A stretch of DNA of 64,000 nucleotides from Burkholderia diffusa (GCF_902499115.1 NZ_CABVPN010000001.1:62001-126000); one strand, 5' to 3'; shown: positions 8,525 to 18,369, numbered from the stretch's first letter. Made by a program: numbers and translations. Notes: generated from the letters alone by a model not told the origin.

Positions 8525-9589
8525 TCAGCGCACGACCTGCGCGAGTGCGCCGGACTTGTACTGCTCGGCGATCTTGTCGAGCGACACCGGCTTGATCTTC
8601 GCGGCCTGGCCTTCGCAGCCGAACGCGAGGTAGCGGTCGACACACACCTGCTTCGCCGCTTCACGCGCGGGCTTCAGGTAGTCGCGCGGATCGAACTTGC
8701 CCGGGTTCTCGAACAGGTAGCGGCGGATCGCGCCGGTGATCGCGAGACGCAGGTCGGTGTCGATGTTGATCTTGCGCACGCCGTGCTTGATGCCTTCCTG
8801 GATTTCCTCGACCGGCACGCCGTAGGTTTCCTTCATGTCGCCGCCGAATTCGCGGATCTCGGCCAGCAGTTCCTGCGGCACCGACGACGAACCGTGCATC
8901 ACCAGGTGCGTGTTCGGGATGCGTGCGTGAATTTCCTTGATGCGCTGGATCGACAGGATGTCGCCCGTCGGCTTCTTCGAGAACTTGTACGCGCCGTGCG
9001 ACGTGCCGATCGCGATCGCGAGCGCGTCGCACTGCGTGAGCTTCACGAAGTCGGCGGCCTGCTCCGGATCGGTCAGCAGTTGCTCGCGGGTCATCGTGCC
9101 TTCCGCGCCATGGCCGTCTTCCTTGTCGCCCTTCATCGTCTCGAGCGAGCCGAGCACGCCGAGTTCGGCTTCGACCGTCACGCCGATCGAGTGCGCCATC
9201 TCGACGACCTTGCGCGACACGTCGACGTTGTATTCGTACGAGGCGACCGTCTTGCCGTCGGCTTCGAGCGAACCGTCCATCATCACGCTGGTGAAGCCGC
9301 TGCGGATCGCGCCCATGCACACGGCCGGCGACTGGCCGTGGTCCTGGTGCATCACGACCGGGATGTGCGGATACGACTCGACCGCCGCTTCGATCAGGTG
9401 GCGCAGGAACGGCTCGCCCGCGTACTTACGCGCGCCGGCCGATGCCTGCATGATCACGGGCGCGCCGACCTGATCCGCCGCCGCCATGATCGCCTGGACC
9501 TGCTCCAGGTTGTTCACGTTGAAGGCCGGCAGGCCGTAACCGTGCTCTGCCGCGTGGTCCAGCAATTGACGCATTGATACGAGAGGCAT
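8525..9589 (-). CDS. fba: Class II fructose-bisphosphate aldolase
   Basis: Zn-dependent cleavage and synthesis of fructose-1,6-bisphosphate. The 354-residue protein starts MPLVSMRQLLDHAAEHGYGLPAFNVNN in outline. It carries the zinc-ligand segments HQDHG, EAELG, INIDTDLR and the glycine-rich GSSSVPQELL. The length and the EDGHGAEGTMT insertion resemble the CbbA/Calvin-type class II subgroup common in Burkholderia. It lies downstream of pyk and pgk on the same strand, but a strong terminator (9791-9825) after pyk suggests a promoter of its own. Confidence 0.95.
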   Translation of the reverse strand: MPLVSMRQLLDHAAEHGYGLPAFNVNNLEQVQAIMAAADQVGAPVIMQASAGARKYAGEPFLRHLIEAAVESYPHIPVVMHQDHGQSPAVCMGAIRSGFTSVMMDGSLEADGKTVASYEYNVDVSRKVVEMAHSIGVTVEAELGVLGSLETMKGDKEDGHGAEGTMTREQLLTDPEQAADFVKLTQCDALAIAIGTSHGAYKFSKKPTGDILSIQRIKEIHARIPNTHLVMHGSSSVPQELLAEIREFGGDMKETYGVPVEEIQEGIKHGVRKINIDTDLRLAITGAIRRYLFENPGKFDPRDYLKPAREAAKQVCVDRYLAFGCEGQAAKIKPVSLDKIAEQYKSGALAQVVR

Positions 9590-9790
9590 TGTGGAACTCC
9601 TTGGAATGAAAACCGGTGCGCCCTGACGCCGGCGCGGCGCTCGCTCCCCGTCGAAACCGGGGCGGCACGGCGCGGCTGAGCGTCGAATAGCCGCATTTTA
9701 TCGCGAAGCGCCTCCGATTCCGACCGGCCGGTGGCGCGTACTCGCAATTTGTTACCTTCGCACGGCACAATCCAGGCAAAAAACAGAAAA

Positions 9791-9825
9791 AAAGCCGCGC
9801 GGGGCATCGGACCCCGCGCGGCTTT
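9791..9825. terminator. Rho-independent terminator after pyk, bidirectional in form
   Basis: The 14-bp stem AAAGCCGCGCGGGG pairs perfectly with CCCCGCGCGGCTTT around a 7-nt loop. An A-run on its left becomes a T-run on the minus strand, and further A's follow on the right. It ends the pyk transcript before fba. Confidence 0.88.
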
Positions 9826-9910
9826 CGTCAAAAAAATGGTGCCCGATCGGCTCGGGCGGCCGGTGGACCGGCCAACGGACCGAACGGACCGGCCCGATGC
9901 ATGCCGGTGC

Positions 9911-11347
9911 TCAATAGTGCTCGCCGACCCGCACGATCTTCAGCGTGTTGGTGCCGCCCGCTTGCCCCATCGGCTCGCCGACGGTCAGCACGACCATGTC
10001 GCCGTGCTGCACGTAGCCCTGCTTGACGACGAGCTCCAGCGCCGCCTGCAGCGCCGAATCGCGATCGCTGTTGAAGTCGACGTGCAGCGGCGTCACGTTG
10101 CGGTACAGCGCCATCGTGCGCTCGCTGCCGACGCGCGGCGTCAGCGCGAAGATCGGCACGTGCGTGTAGTGGCGCGACATCCACAGCGCGGTCGCGCCCG
10201 ATTCGGTCAGCGCGATGATCGCCTTCGCGCCCAGGTGGTACGCAGTGAACAGCGCGCCCATCGCGATCGACTGGTCGATCCGCGTGAACGTGCGGTCGAG
10301 GAAATCCTTGTCCAGCTCGACGTGTTCCGACTTTTCCGCCTCGACACACACGGCCGCCATCGTCTCGATCGTGACGACCGGGTACTTGCCGGCGGCCGTC
10401 TCGGCCGACAGCATCACCGCGTCGGTGCCGTCGAGCACCGCGTTCGCGACGTCCGACACTTCCGCGCGGGTCGGCACCGGCGCGTGGATCATCGACTCCA
10501 TCATTTGCGTCGCGGTGATCACGAGCTTGTTCGACTCGCGCGCCATCCGGATCATCCGCTTCTGCAGCGCCGGCACGGCCGCGTTGCCGACTTCCACCGC
10601 GAGGTCGCCGCGCGCGACCATGATGCCGTCGGACGCGTCGAGAATGCTCTGCAGCGCCGGAATCGCCTCGGCGCGCTCGATCTTAGCGATCATCTTCGGC
10701 TTGATGCCGTAAGGCGCGCCCGCGATGTTCGCGAGCTGGCGCGCCATTTCCATGTCGGTGGCGTTCTTCGGGAACGACACCGCGACCAGATCCGCGCCGA
10801 GCGACATCGCCGTGCGGATGTCCTCCATGTCCTTCGCGGTCAGCGCGGGCGCCGACAGGCCGCCGCCCTGGCGGTTGATCCCCTTGTTGTTCGACAGCTC
10901 GCCGCCCACCTTGACGATCGTGTGGATCTCTTCGCCGAGCACGCGCTCGACGGTCAGCACGATCAGGCCGTCGTTCAGCAGCAGCAGATCGCCCGGCTTC
11001 AGGTCGCGCGGCAGTTCCTTGTAGTCGAGGCCGACGCGCTCGTCGTTGCCGAGCTCACAGCCCGCGTCGAGGATGAAGGCCTGGCCCGGCACGAGGGTCG
11101 TCTTGCCGTTCTCGAACTTGCCGACGCGGATCTTCGGGCCCTGGAGGTCGGCCATGATCGCGATCTCGCGGCCGACCTTGCGGGCGGCCTCGCGCACCAT
11201 CTCGGCGCGCTGGCGGTGATCGTCGGCCGTGCCGTGCGAAAAGTTGAGCCGCACGACGTCGAGGCCCGCCTGCATCATCTGCAGCAGAATCTCCGGCGAA
11301 CTGGAAGCCGGGCCGATCGTGGCGACTATCTTGGTGGCGCGCTGCAT
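9911..11347 (-). CDS. pyk: Pyruvate kinase
   Basis: Phosphoenolpyruvate plus ADP to pyruvate plus ATP. The 478-residue protein begins MQRATKIVATIGPASS and contains VRLNFSHG, MADLQGPKIR, the active-site MVARGDLAVE, TATQMMESMI and a C-terminal regulatory domain. ATG 11347 is chosen because a GAGGAG ribosome-binding site lies 5 nt upstream. The frame stays open to 11629, but that 94-codon extension is low-complexity and unlike any pyruvate kinase N-terminus. The gene is 284 bp downstream of pgk, so a separate promoter is possible. Confidence 0.96.
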   Translation of the reverse strand: MQRATKIVATIGPASSSPEILLQMMQAGLDVVRLNFSHGTADDHRQRAEMVREAARKVGREIAIMADLQGPKIRVGKFENGKTTLVPGQAFILDAGCELGNDERVGLDYKELPRDLKPGDLLLLNDGLIVLTVERVLGEEIHTIVKVGGELSNNKGINRQGGGLSAPALTAKDMEDIRTAMSLGADLVAVSFPKNATDMEMARQLANIAGAPYGIKPKMIAKIERAEAIPALQSILDASDGIMVARGDLAVEVGNAAVPALQKRMIRMARESNKLVITATQMMESMIHAPVPTRAEVSDVANAVLDGTDAVMLSAETAAGKYPVVTIETMAAVCVEAEKSEHVELDKDFLDRTFTRIDQSIAMGALFTAYHLGAKAIIALTESGATALWMSRHYTHVPIFALTPRVGSERTMALYRNVTPLHVDFNSDRDSALQAALELVVKQGYVQHGDMVVLTVGEPMGQAGGTNTLKIVRVGEHY

Positions 11348-11631
11348 GAAACTCCTCATCTGGATCAAGGTGGATGCGCTGGGTGAAACGCTGCGAGAGC
11401 CGGAATCGGCGGGCCCAGCGGCGGCCGTTCCGGGGGGCGTGCCGGTGCTTGCGCCCGGCATCGCTTTGTTCTGAATTTCGTGGTGCTGCACGGCCGCGTC
11501 GCCGGCGGCCGCCGGTGCGCGCGGGGTCGAGTTCGCCCGCGCGGGCGCGCGTTTGCGCTTGCCCGCGCCGGCCGGCTGCTCCGCTTTCGCGGAGCGCGCG
11601 GCCCTCGTCACCCCTGCGCGCGCCGCCACGC

Positions 11632-12828
11632 TCAGGCCGCCCGCGTTTCCAGCACTTCCACCGCCGGCAGCTTCTTCCCCTCGAGGAACTCGAGGAAGGC
11701 GCCGCCGCCCGTCGAGATGTAGCTGACCTGGTCATGGATGCCGTACTTCGCGATGGCCGCGAGCGTGTCGCCGCCGCCCGCGATCGAGAACGCGGACGAT
11801 TTGGCGATCGCTTCCGCGAGCGTCTTGGTGCCGTTGCCGAACTGGTCGAACTCGAACACGCCGACCGGGCCGTTCCACACGATCGTGCCGGCCTTCTCGA
11901 GCTGGCTCGCGAGCGCCTTGGCCGTATCCGGGCCGATGTCGAGGATCATGTCGTCCGCTTCGATGTCGGCGACCTGCTTCACCGTGGCTGCGGCCGTCGG
12001 CGAGAATTCCTTGGCCGTCACGACGTCGGTCGGGATCGGCACCGACGCGCCGCGCTCGCGCGCTTCGTCGATGATCGCCTTCGCCTCGGCGACGAGATCG
12101 GCTTCCGCGAGCGACTTGCCGATCGACAGGCCGGCCGCGAGCATGAACGTGTTCGCGATGCCGCCGCCGACGATCAGCTGGTCGACCTTGCCGGCCAGCG
12201 ACTTGAGAATCGTCAGCTTGGTCGACACCTTCGAACCGGCGACGATCGCCACCAGCGGGCGAGCCGGGTTGCCGAGCGCCTTGCCCAGTGCGTCGAGTTC
12301 GGCGGCCAGCAGCGGGCCCGCGCACGCGACCGGCGCGTACTTCGCGATGCCGTGGGTGGTCGCTTCCGCGCGGTGCGCGGTGCCGAACGCGTCGTTCACG
12401 TAGACGTCGCAGAGCTTCGCCATCTTTTGCGCGAGCTCGTCCGAATTCTTCTTCTCGCCCTTGTTCACGCGGCAGTTCTCGAGCAGCACGACCTGGCCCG
12501 GCGCGACGTTCACGCCGTTCTCGACCCAGTTCGAGACGAGCGGCACGTCGCGGCCGAGCAACTCGGCGAGGCGCTTCGCGACCGGCGCGAGCGAATCTTC
12601 CGGCTTGAATTCGCCTTCGGTCGGACGACCGAGGTGCGACGTGACCATCACGGCCGCGCCGGCGTCGAGCGCGGCCTGGATGGCCGGCACGGACGCGCGC
12701 ACGCGCGTGTCTTCGGTGATGTTGCCGTGATCGTCCTGCGGGACGTTCAGGTCGGCGCGGATGAACACCCGCTTGCCGGCGAGCTGGCCTGCGGCGATCA
12801 GGTCGGTAAGACGCTTGACTTGGCTCAT
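11632..12828 (-). CDS. pgk: Phosphoglycerate kinase
   Basis: 1,3-bisphosphoglycerate plus ADP to 3-phosphoglycerate plus ATP. The 398-residue protein has the N-terminal signature KRVFIRADLNVP, HLGRPTEG, the hinge region, and the C-terminal nucleotide loop ISTGGGAFLEFLEGK. ATG 12828 gives MSQVKRLTDL, the usual N-terminus. The frame runs 50 codons further upstream without conserved features. It is grouped with pyk and fba as a lower-glycolysis cluster. Confidence 0.96.
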   Translation of the reverse strand: MSQVKRLTDLIAAGQLAGKRVFIRADLNVPQDDHGNITEDTRVRASVPAIQAALDAGAAVMVTSHLGRPTEGEFKPEDSLAPVAKRLAELLGRDVPLVSNWVENGVNVAPGQVVLLENCRVNKGEKKNSDELAQKMAKLCDVYVNDAFGTAHRAEATTHGIAKYAPVACAGPLLAAELDALGKALGNPARPLVAIVAGSKVSTKLTILKSLAGKVDQLIVGGGIANTFMLAAGLSIGKSLAEADLVAEAKAIIDEARERGASVPIPTDVVTAKEFSPTAAATVKQVADIEADDMILDIGPDTAKALASQLEKAGTIVWNGPVGVFEFDQFGNGTKTLAEAIAKSSAFSIAGGGDTLAAIAKYGIHDQVSYISTGGGAFLEFLEGKKLPAVEVLETRAA

Positions 12829-13108
12829 GTTGAACAGATTGAAGTAGTGGATGGGGAAAGGGGGTTCATGCTGGACGTGCGCGGGCTGCCGCGAAAGGGC
12901 GCCGGATGCGGCCGTGGCTGGCGGTTCGCATGACGCGCACGGGTAAAAAATCTCGAACGGGCATTCTAGCCGATCCACCCGGCAGACTGACCCGTGCGGC
13001 GGCGAATTCCGCCTATTTGGGATCGCGCACGGCCGTCAACACGTTTCCGCAACGCAACAATAGGTGCTCGCCAGCGGCCGGCACCCGGTGGGCGGGCACG
13101 GAGATTCG

Positions 13109-13432
13109 TCAGAAGATCAGCCGCAGCACGGTGAAGACGAGCATCCCGACGATGATCGTGCCGAGCATGCTGCGCCGCCACAAAAACCAGCCGAGACCCG
13201 CGAGCGCGGCGTAGAACGGATGGTTGGACAGCGCGAACGACAGCCCGGCGGGCGTTTCGAGCACGTCGGGCAGCACGACCGCGACGAGCGCGGCGGCCGG
13301 CGCGTAGCGCAGCGCGCGCTGCGCGCGCTCGGGCAGCACGGTGCGTTCGCCGCCGATCAGGAACAGCGCGCGCGTGACGGCCGTGACGATCGTCATCCCG
13401 ACGATCACGATCCAGATTTCCGTCGCGCTCAT
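13109..13432 (-). CDS. azlD: AzlD-family branched-chain amino acid exporter subunit
   Basis: A 107-residue protein with three or four hydrophobic segments and the conserved TAVTRALFLIGG and LRYAPAAALVAVVLPDVL stretches of AzlD. With AzlC it exports branched-chain amino acids and analogues. Its ATG overlaps the azlC stop by 4 nt (ATGA), indicating translational coupling. Two-subunit AzlCD pumps are widespread in proteobacteria. Confidence 0.88.
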   Translation of the reverse strand: MSATEIWIVIVGMTIVTAVTRALFLIGGERTVLPERAQRALRYAPAAALVAVVLPDVLETPAGLSFALSNHPFYAALAGLGWFLWRRSMLGTIIVGMLVFTVLRLIF

Positions 13433-14184
13433 TCGATTTCCTTTTCGTGCACGGTTTCGGTGCGGATGCGGCGCCAGTCGGCGCGTTCGACGAAGAAATC
13501 GGCCGTGCACCCGGCCGCAAGCGCGGCCAGCACCGCGATCGGCAGCGCGAGCCGGTACGGCAGGTCGAACGCGATCAGCGACACGATGCCCGCCACCGCG
13601 ACGGCCGCGAGCGTCGAGCGGTTCGCGACCGCCGACACCATGATCGGGAGCAGCGCGAGCGTGCCGGCCAGCTCCAGCCCCCAGCTCGCGGGAAAGAAGC
13701 TCGCGAGCAGGATGCCGGCGAGCGATGACACCTGCCACGACGCCCAGCTGGCGAGCGCCATCCCCCAGAAATAGGCTTCCTTGCCCGGCACGTGGCCGTA
13801 TGCGAAGCCCTGTTTCTGGAACAGCAGGTAGATCACGTCGCCGTTGAAATAGCCGATCGCGAGGCGCCGCCACAGCGGCAGGTAGGAAAAATGGGGCGCA
13901 AGCCCGGCGCTGAAGATCACGAAGCGCATGTTGACCATCGTGGCCGTGAGCAGGATCGTCCAGATCGGCAGCTTCGCGACGAGAAGCGGCAGCACCGCGA
14001 GCTGCGACGAGCCCGCATAGACGAAGATCGACATCGCGCTCGCCTGCCCGAGCGTCATCACCGACTTGCTCATCGCGACCCCGGTGACGAGCCCCCAGGA
14101 CAGGATCGCCATCAGTGTCGGGGAATAGTCGCGCGCGCCCTGGATCAGCGCGAAGCGGTCGGTGGCGGAGAATCGAGCGAGCAT
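13429..14184 (-). CDS. azlC: AzlC-family branched-chain amino acid permease
   Basis: A 251-residue polytopic inner-membrane protein with the AzlC core: GARDYSPTLMAILSWGLVTG, the helix FVYAGSSQLAVLPLL and the NMRFVIFSAGLAPH motif. It is the large subunit of an AzlCD exporter, encoded just upstream of azlD with a 4-nt overlap. It is divergent from ilvE (205 bp between starts), which fits a link to branched-chain amino acid metabolism. Confidence 0.88.
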   Translation of the reverse strand: MLARFSATDRFALIQGARDYSPTLMAILSWGLVTGVAMSKSVMTLGQASAMSIFVYAGSSQLAVLPLLVAKLPIWTILLTATMVNMRFVIFSAGLAPHFSYLPLWRRLAIGYFNGDVIYLLFQKQGFAYGHVPGKEAYFWGMALASWASWQVSSLAGILLASFFPASWGLELAGTLALLPIMVSAVANRSTLAAVAVAGIVSLIAFDLPYRLALPIAVLAALAAGCTADFFVERADWRRIRTETVHEKEIE

Positions 14185-14389
14185 GGGAAACGGGCCGCGG
14201 CGGGCGGTTCGTCGGGCCGCCGGCGCCTCCTGCCGGTACGACCCGTCGTTATTGGAATCGGTACCGGGCGATTATAGCGCCGGCCCTGTGCCGACCGACC
14301 GGATCGCCTTCAAATGACGCTAAAATAAGCGTCTTTCCGGCTCAATGCTGCACACAACCCGCTGTACAACCGCTTCCCAGGAGAATCCT

Positions 14390-15313
14390 ATGTCAATGGC
14401 CGACCGCGACGGCAAGATCTGGATGGACGGCAAGCTGATCGACTGGCGCGATGCCAAGATCCACGTCCTGACCCATACGCTGCACTACGGCATGGGCGTC
14501 TTCGAGGGCGTGCGTGCGTACAAGACGGCCGACGGCAGCACCGCGATCTTCCGTCTGCGCGAGCACACCAAACGTCTGCTGAATTCGGCGAAGATCTTCC
14601 AGATGGACGTGCCGTTCGACCGCGAAACGCTCGAAGCCGCGCAGCTCGAAGTCGTGCGCGAGAACAAGCTCGAGTCGTGCTACCTGCGCCCGATCATCTG
14701 GGTCGGCTCGGAAAAACTTGGCGTGTCGGCGAAGGGCAACACGATCCACGTCGCGATCGCCGCATGGCCGTGGGGCGCATATCTCGGCGAGGACGGCCTC
14801 GCGAAGGGTATCCGCGTGAAGACGTCGTCGTTCACGCGCCACCACGTGAACGTGTCCATGGTGCGCGCGAAGGCGTCGGGCTGGTACGTGAACTCGATCC
14901 TCGCGAACCAGGAAGCGACCGCCGACGGCTACGACGAAGCGCTGCTGCTCGACGTCGACGGCTACGTGTCGGAAGGCTCCGGCGAGAATTTCTTCCTGGT
15001 GAACAACGGCAAGCTGTACACGCCCGACCTGTCGTCGTGCCTCGACGGCATCACGCGCGACACGATCATCACGCTCGCGAAGGACGCCGGCATCGAGGTG
15101 ATCGAGAAGCGCATCACGCGCGACGAGGTCTACACGGCCGACGAAGCGTTCTTCACGGGCACGGCCGCCGAAGTCACGCCGATCCGCGAGCTCGACAACC
15201 GCACGATCGGCAGCGGCGCCCGCGGCCCGGTCACGGAAAAGCTCCAGTCGGCATTTTTCGATATCGTGTCGGGCAAGAACGCGAAGTACGCGCACTGGCT
15301 GACGAAAGTCTGA
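14390..15313 (+). CDS. ilvE: Branched-chain amino acid aminotransferase (fold type IV PLP enzyme)
   Basis: Final transamination step of leucine, isoleucine and valine synthesis. The 307-residue protein shows THTLHYGMGVFEGVRAY, YLRPIIWVGSEKLGV, the GYVSEGSGENFF turn and TGTAAEVTPIRELD near the C-terminus, all diagnostic of IlvE. The catalytic lysine is expected near KASGWYVNSILANQEA. A CAGGAGA ribosome-binding site precedes ATG 14390. A small zinc-finger gene follows after 50 bp, probably on the same mRNA. Confidence 0.95.
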   Translation: MSMADRDGKIWMDGKLIDWRDAKIHVLTHTLHYGMGVFEGVRAYKTADGSTAIFRLREHTKRLLNSAKIFQMDVPFDRETLEAAQLEVVRENKLESCYLRPIIWVGSEKLGVSAKGNTIHVAIAAWPWGAYLGEDGLAKGIRVKTSSFTRHHVNVSMVRAKASGWYVNSILANQEATADGYDEALLLDVDGYVSEGSGENFFLVNNGKLYTPDLSSCLDGITRDTIITLAKDAGIEVIEKRITRDEVYTADEAFFTGTAAEVTPIRELDNRTIGSGARGPVTEKLQSAFFDIVSGKNAKYAHWLTKV

Positions 15314-15363
15314 GCGCGCCGCGCCACCGACCGCCCCACAAAAGAGTGATAAGAGAAAGTCTC

Positions 15364-15558
15364 ATGAGTGAAATCAAGGAAATGCCGCTGGTCGAGCTGA
15401 CGGCCAAGGATCTCCCCGCCTACTGCCCGAACCCGGCCATGGCGCGCTGGAGTGCGCACCCGCGCGTCTTCATCGACGTGTCGCACGGCGAGGCACGCTG
15501 CCCGTACTGCGGCACGCGCTACAAGCTGCGCGACGGCGAGGTGGTCAAGGGCCACTGA
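15364..15558 (+). CDS. Zinc-finger domain protein (CHCC type)
   Basis: A 64-residue protein whose C-terminal half carries a Cys/His metal site: C20PNP, a His near residue 31 and CPYCG at about residues 46-50, with the RYKLRDGEVVKGH tail. The pattern fits the zf-CHCC family, related to a mitochondrial complex I accessory subunit; its bacterial role is unclear. It sits between ilvE and a terminator, so it is likely cotranscribed with ilvE. Confidence 0.85.
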   Translation: MSEIKEMPLVELTAKDLPAYCPNPAMARWSAHPRVFIDVSHGEARCPYCGTRYKLRDGEVVKGH

Positions 15559-15596
15559 GCCCCGGCCGGCCGGGCCCGCGGGCCCGCCGCACACGA

Positions 15597-15630
15597 GGCG
15601 GCGCAGCCGGAACCCGGTGCGCCGCCCTTT
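15597..15630 (+). terminator. Rho-independent terminator after ilvE and the zinc-finger gene
   Basis: GGCGGCGCA pairs with TGCGCCGCC in a perfect 9-bp stem, immediately followed by CTTTTCC on the plus strand. Confidence 0.75.
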
Positions 15631-15698
15631 TCCTGTTCTGACAACCCGAACGCGGCGCATGCGCGCCGTGCTTCATTACGACATCGGAAGTCGACCTG

Positions 15699-16736
15699 AT
15701 GCGTCGAGCGCTGGTTATCGCACCGAATTGGATCGGTGACGCATTGATGGCGCAGCCGCTTTTTGCGCTGCTGAAAAAGCTCCATCCCCGCATCGCGATC
15801 GATGCCGTCGCGCCCACCTGGGTCGCGCCCGTGCTCGAGCGGATGCCCGAGATCCACGATGTCTACGCGACCGACCTCGCGCACGGCAAGCTGCAGCTGC
15901 TGCGCCGCTGGCAGCTCGCGACCGACCTGCGTGACGTCGGCTACGACGCGGCGTACGTGCTGCCGAATTCGCTGAAGTCCGCGGTGATCCCGTGGCTCGC
16001 GAACATCCCGCTGCGGATCGGCTACACGGGCGAGCATCGCTACGGCCTGCTGAACGTGCGGCACGGGAACCCCGACAAGTCGGCCGAGCGTCCGCCGATG
16101 ACGACCCACTACGCGGCGCTCGCATATGCGCCGGGCGCGAAGCTGCCCGAGTCGATGAAGACGCTGCCCGCCCCGCGCCTCGACGCCGACCTGAACGAGA
16201 CGGCGCGCGTGTCCGCACGTTTCAATCTCGATACACGCAAGCCGCTCGTCGTGTTCTGCCCCGGCGCGGAATACGGCCCGGCCAAGCGCTGGCCGCCCGA
16301 GCACTTCGCGACGCTCGCGACGATCGTCCACCAGTCGTTCCCGTACACGCAGATCGTCGCGCTCGGCTCGCAGAAGGACGCCGCCGCCGCGCAGGCGATC
16401 GCCGACCACGCGCCGAACGTGCGTAACCTGTGCGGGCAGACGTCGCTGTCCGAGGCGTGCGCGCTGATCGCGCGCGCGAACGCGGTCGTGACCAACGATT
16501 CGGGGCTGATGCACGTCGCGGCCGCCTTGCGCCGGCCGCTCGTCGCGCTGTACGGCTCGACGGATCCGCGCCACACCCCTCCGCTGTCGGAGCTGGCGAA
16601 GGTACAATGGTTGCATCTCGAATGCAGTCCCTGCTTCGAACGCGAGTGCCCGCTCGGCCATCTGAACTGCCTGCGCGAACTCGGTCCCGAACAGGTATTC
16701 GGCGATTTGCGCGGCATGCTCGTCGGGCAGCGCTGA
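15699..16736 (+). CDS. waaF: ADP-heptose:LPS heptosyltransferase II
   Basis: Adds the second heptose to the lipopolysaccharide inner core on the cytoplasmic face of the inner membrane. The 345-residue GT9 protein starts RRALVIAPNWIGDALM, the nucleotide-sugar fold typical of WaaF. It contains FCPGAEYGPAKRWP, TNDSGLMHVAAALRRP and ALYGSTDPRHTPP. The conserved late CSPCFERECPLGHLNC cysteine cluster is present. It follows the terminator at 15597-15630, so it should have its own promoter. Confidence 0.94.
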   Translation: MRRALVIAPNWIGDALMAQPLFALLKKLHPRIAIDAVAPTWVAPVLERMPEIHDVYATDLAHGKLQLLRRWQLATDLRDVGYDAAYVLPNSLKSAVIPWLANIPLRIGYTGEHRYGLLNVRHGNPDKSAERPPMTTHYAALAYAPGAKLPESMKTLPAPRLDADLNETARVSARFNLDTRKPLVVFCPGAEYGPAKRWPPEHFATLATIVHQSFPYTQIVALGSQKDAAAAQAIADHAPNVRNLCGQTSLSEACALIARANAVVTNDSGLMHVAAALRRPLVALYGSTDPRHTPPLSELAKVQWLHLECSPCFERECPLGHLNCLRELGPEQVFGDLRGMLVGQR

Positions 16737-16851
16737 CCCTGACCGGCAGCGTCGCACGACGCGCCGGGCAATCCGATTCACCGGTGTACGGCGGCTCCAT
16801 CCGGGCCGCCGTGCTGAATACGGCGCGCGACGCGCGCGAGAGATAACCCCG

Positions 16852-17298
16852 ATGCCACGTTTTGCCCGCCTTTTCGAAGCCGCTGCCGATACGCTGAACG
16901 CTTACTACCAGGCCGTCGCCGATGCCAATCTCGACGCGCTGCTGGGGTTGTGGATCGACGAGGACTTCGCCAGCTGCGTCTGGGCCGACGGTGAGCATCT
17001 GCACGGCCTCGACCAGATCCGCAGCGGGCTGGCGAACCGCCTCGCGACGCGTCCCGTGACGATCGAACCGCTCGACATTCGCGTATACGACAGTCTCGGC
17101 ACCGTCGTCTACACGATCGCCGAAGCGCATCAGCAGGCCGACCTGACGGCCGAACCGGACATGGTTTTCGCCACGTACGTGATGATTCACGAACGCGGCG
17201 AGTGGCGCATCGCGCATATTCACGCGAGCCCGATTCCCGAACAAGCGGCCGGACAATTCGCCGCGAAGATCCGTCACGGGCAGGGTCCGCTGCACTGA
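16852..17298 (+). CDS. NTF2-like / SnoaL-fold domain protein
   Basis: A 148-residue soluble protein with one cone-shaped NTF2-like domain: an N-terminal helix (YYQAVADANLDALLGLW), a central DGEHLHGLDQIRSGL segment, and a terminal strand pair (YVMIHERGEWRIAHIH). Members range from steroid isomerases to calcineurin-like accessory proteins, so no activity is assigned. It lies between waaF and a YheT-type hydrolase, 33 bp ahead of the latter. Confidence 0.8.
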   Translation: MPRFARLFEAAADTLNAYYQAVADANLDALLGLWIDEDFASCVWADGEHLHGLDQIRSGLANRLATRPVTIEPLDIRVYDSLGTVVYTIAEAHQQADLTAEPDMVFATYVMIHERGEWRIAHIHASPIPEQAAGQFAAKIRHGQGPLH

Positions 17299-17331
17299 CG
17301 AAGAACGAAGCAACGCATTAGCGGGGCGATC

Positions 17332-18369
17332 ATGAGTACGGCTTCTCCGCCCACCTCGCCGCTGACCGGGGCCCCGGCCCCCGACGACGATTCATTGCGC
17401 TATCGCGCACCGCGCTGGCTGCCGAACAGCCATGCCCAAACCATCGTGCCCGCGCTGTTCGCACGGCGTCCGGCGGTCGCGTACCGACGAGAGCGATGGG
17501 AAACCCCCGACCACGACTTCATCGATCTCGACTGGGTCGCGCATCTCGACAGTGCCGCACCGCCGCCCGACGCACCGCTTTTCGTGCTGTTCCACGGCCT
17601 CGAAGGCAGTTCCGGCTCGCATTACGCGCTGGCGATGATGGCCGCCGCGCGCGCGAAGGGCTGGCACGCGGTCGTCCCGCACTTTCGCAGTTGCAGCGGC
17701 GAGCTCAACCGGCAGCCGCGCTTCTACCATCTCGCCGACAGCGCCGAGGTCGACTGGATCCTGCGCCGGCTCGCCGCGCAGCATCGCGGGCCGGTCGTCG
17801 CGGCCGGCGTGTCGCTCGGCGGCAACGTGCTGCTGCGCTGGCTCGGCGAGCACCGCAGCGACACGTCGATCGTGCACGCGGCCGCCGCGATCTCGACGCC
17901 GATCGACGTGCATGCGGGCGGCCGCGCGCTGTCGCAGGGCTTCGCGATGGTCTACACGCGCAGCTTCCTGAAGACGCTGAAGCGCAAGGCGCTCGCGAAG
18001 CTCGACCAATATCCGGGGCTGTTCGACCGCGACGCAATGCTCCGTGCCGTGACGATGCGCGACTTCGACGAAGTCGTGACCGCGCCGCTGCACGGCTTCG
18101 CCGACGCCGACGACTACTGGACCCAGGCCACGACGCGCCCGCTGCTGCCCGCGATCGACGTGCCGACGCTGATCCTCAACGCCCGCAACGATCCGTTCCT
18201 GCCCGAATCCGCGCTGCCCAGCGCCGCCGACGTGTCGCCGGCCGTCGAGCTCGACCAGCCCGCGGACGGCGGCCACGCGGGATTCATGACCGGGCCGTTC
18301 CCCGGCCGCCTCGACTGGCTGTCGGCGCGGGTGTTCGGCTATTGCTCGAAATTCGTCGACCATGGATGA
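17332..18369 (+). CDS. YheT-family alpha/beta hydrolase
   Basis: A 345-residue serine-hydrolase fold protein. It has the family-specific N-terminus RAPRWLPNSHAQTIVPALF, the oxyanion strand LFVLFHGLEGSSGSHYA, the nucleophile elbow GVSLGGN, and a late ILNARNDPFLP plus a GGHAGFM His region that complete the triad. YheT/ABHD relatives are esterases of unclear physiological substrate. Its last 8 nt overlap the next gene, suggesting coupling. Confidence 0.9.
   Translation: MSTASPPTSPLTGAPAPDDDSLRYRAPRWLPNSHAQTIVPALFARRPAVAYRRERWETPDHDFIDLDWVAHLDSAAPPPDAPLFVLFHGLEGSSGSHYALAMMAAARAKGWHAVVPHFRSCSGELNRQPRFYHLADSAEVDWILRRLAAQHRGPVVAAGVSLGGNVLLRWLGEHRSDTSIVHAAAAISTPIDVHAGGRALSQGFAMVYTRSFLKTLKRKALAKLDQYPGLFDRDAMLRAVTMRDFDEVVTAPLHGFADADDYWTQATTRPLLPAIDVPTLILNARNDPFLPESALPSAADVSPAVELDQPADGGHAGFMTGPFPGRLDWLSARVFGYCSKFVDHG

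Noticed and set aside
11348..11629. 94-codon extension of pyruvate kinase or a separate small gene
   Set aside because: Low-complexity Ala/Pro/Arg sequence; a proper ribosome-binding site marks ATG 11347.
14185..14389. Leader peptide or attenuator before ilvE
   Set aside because: No run of branched-chain codons or pair of alternative hairpins is visible.
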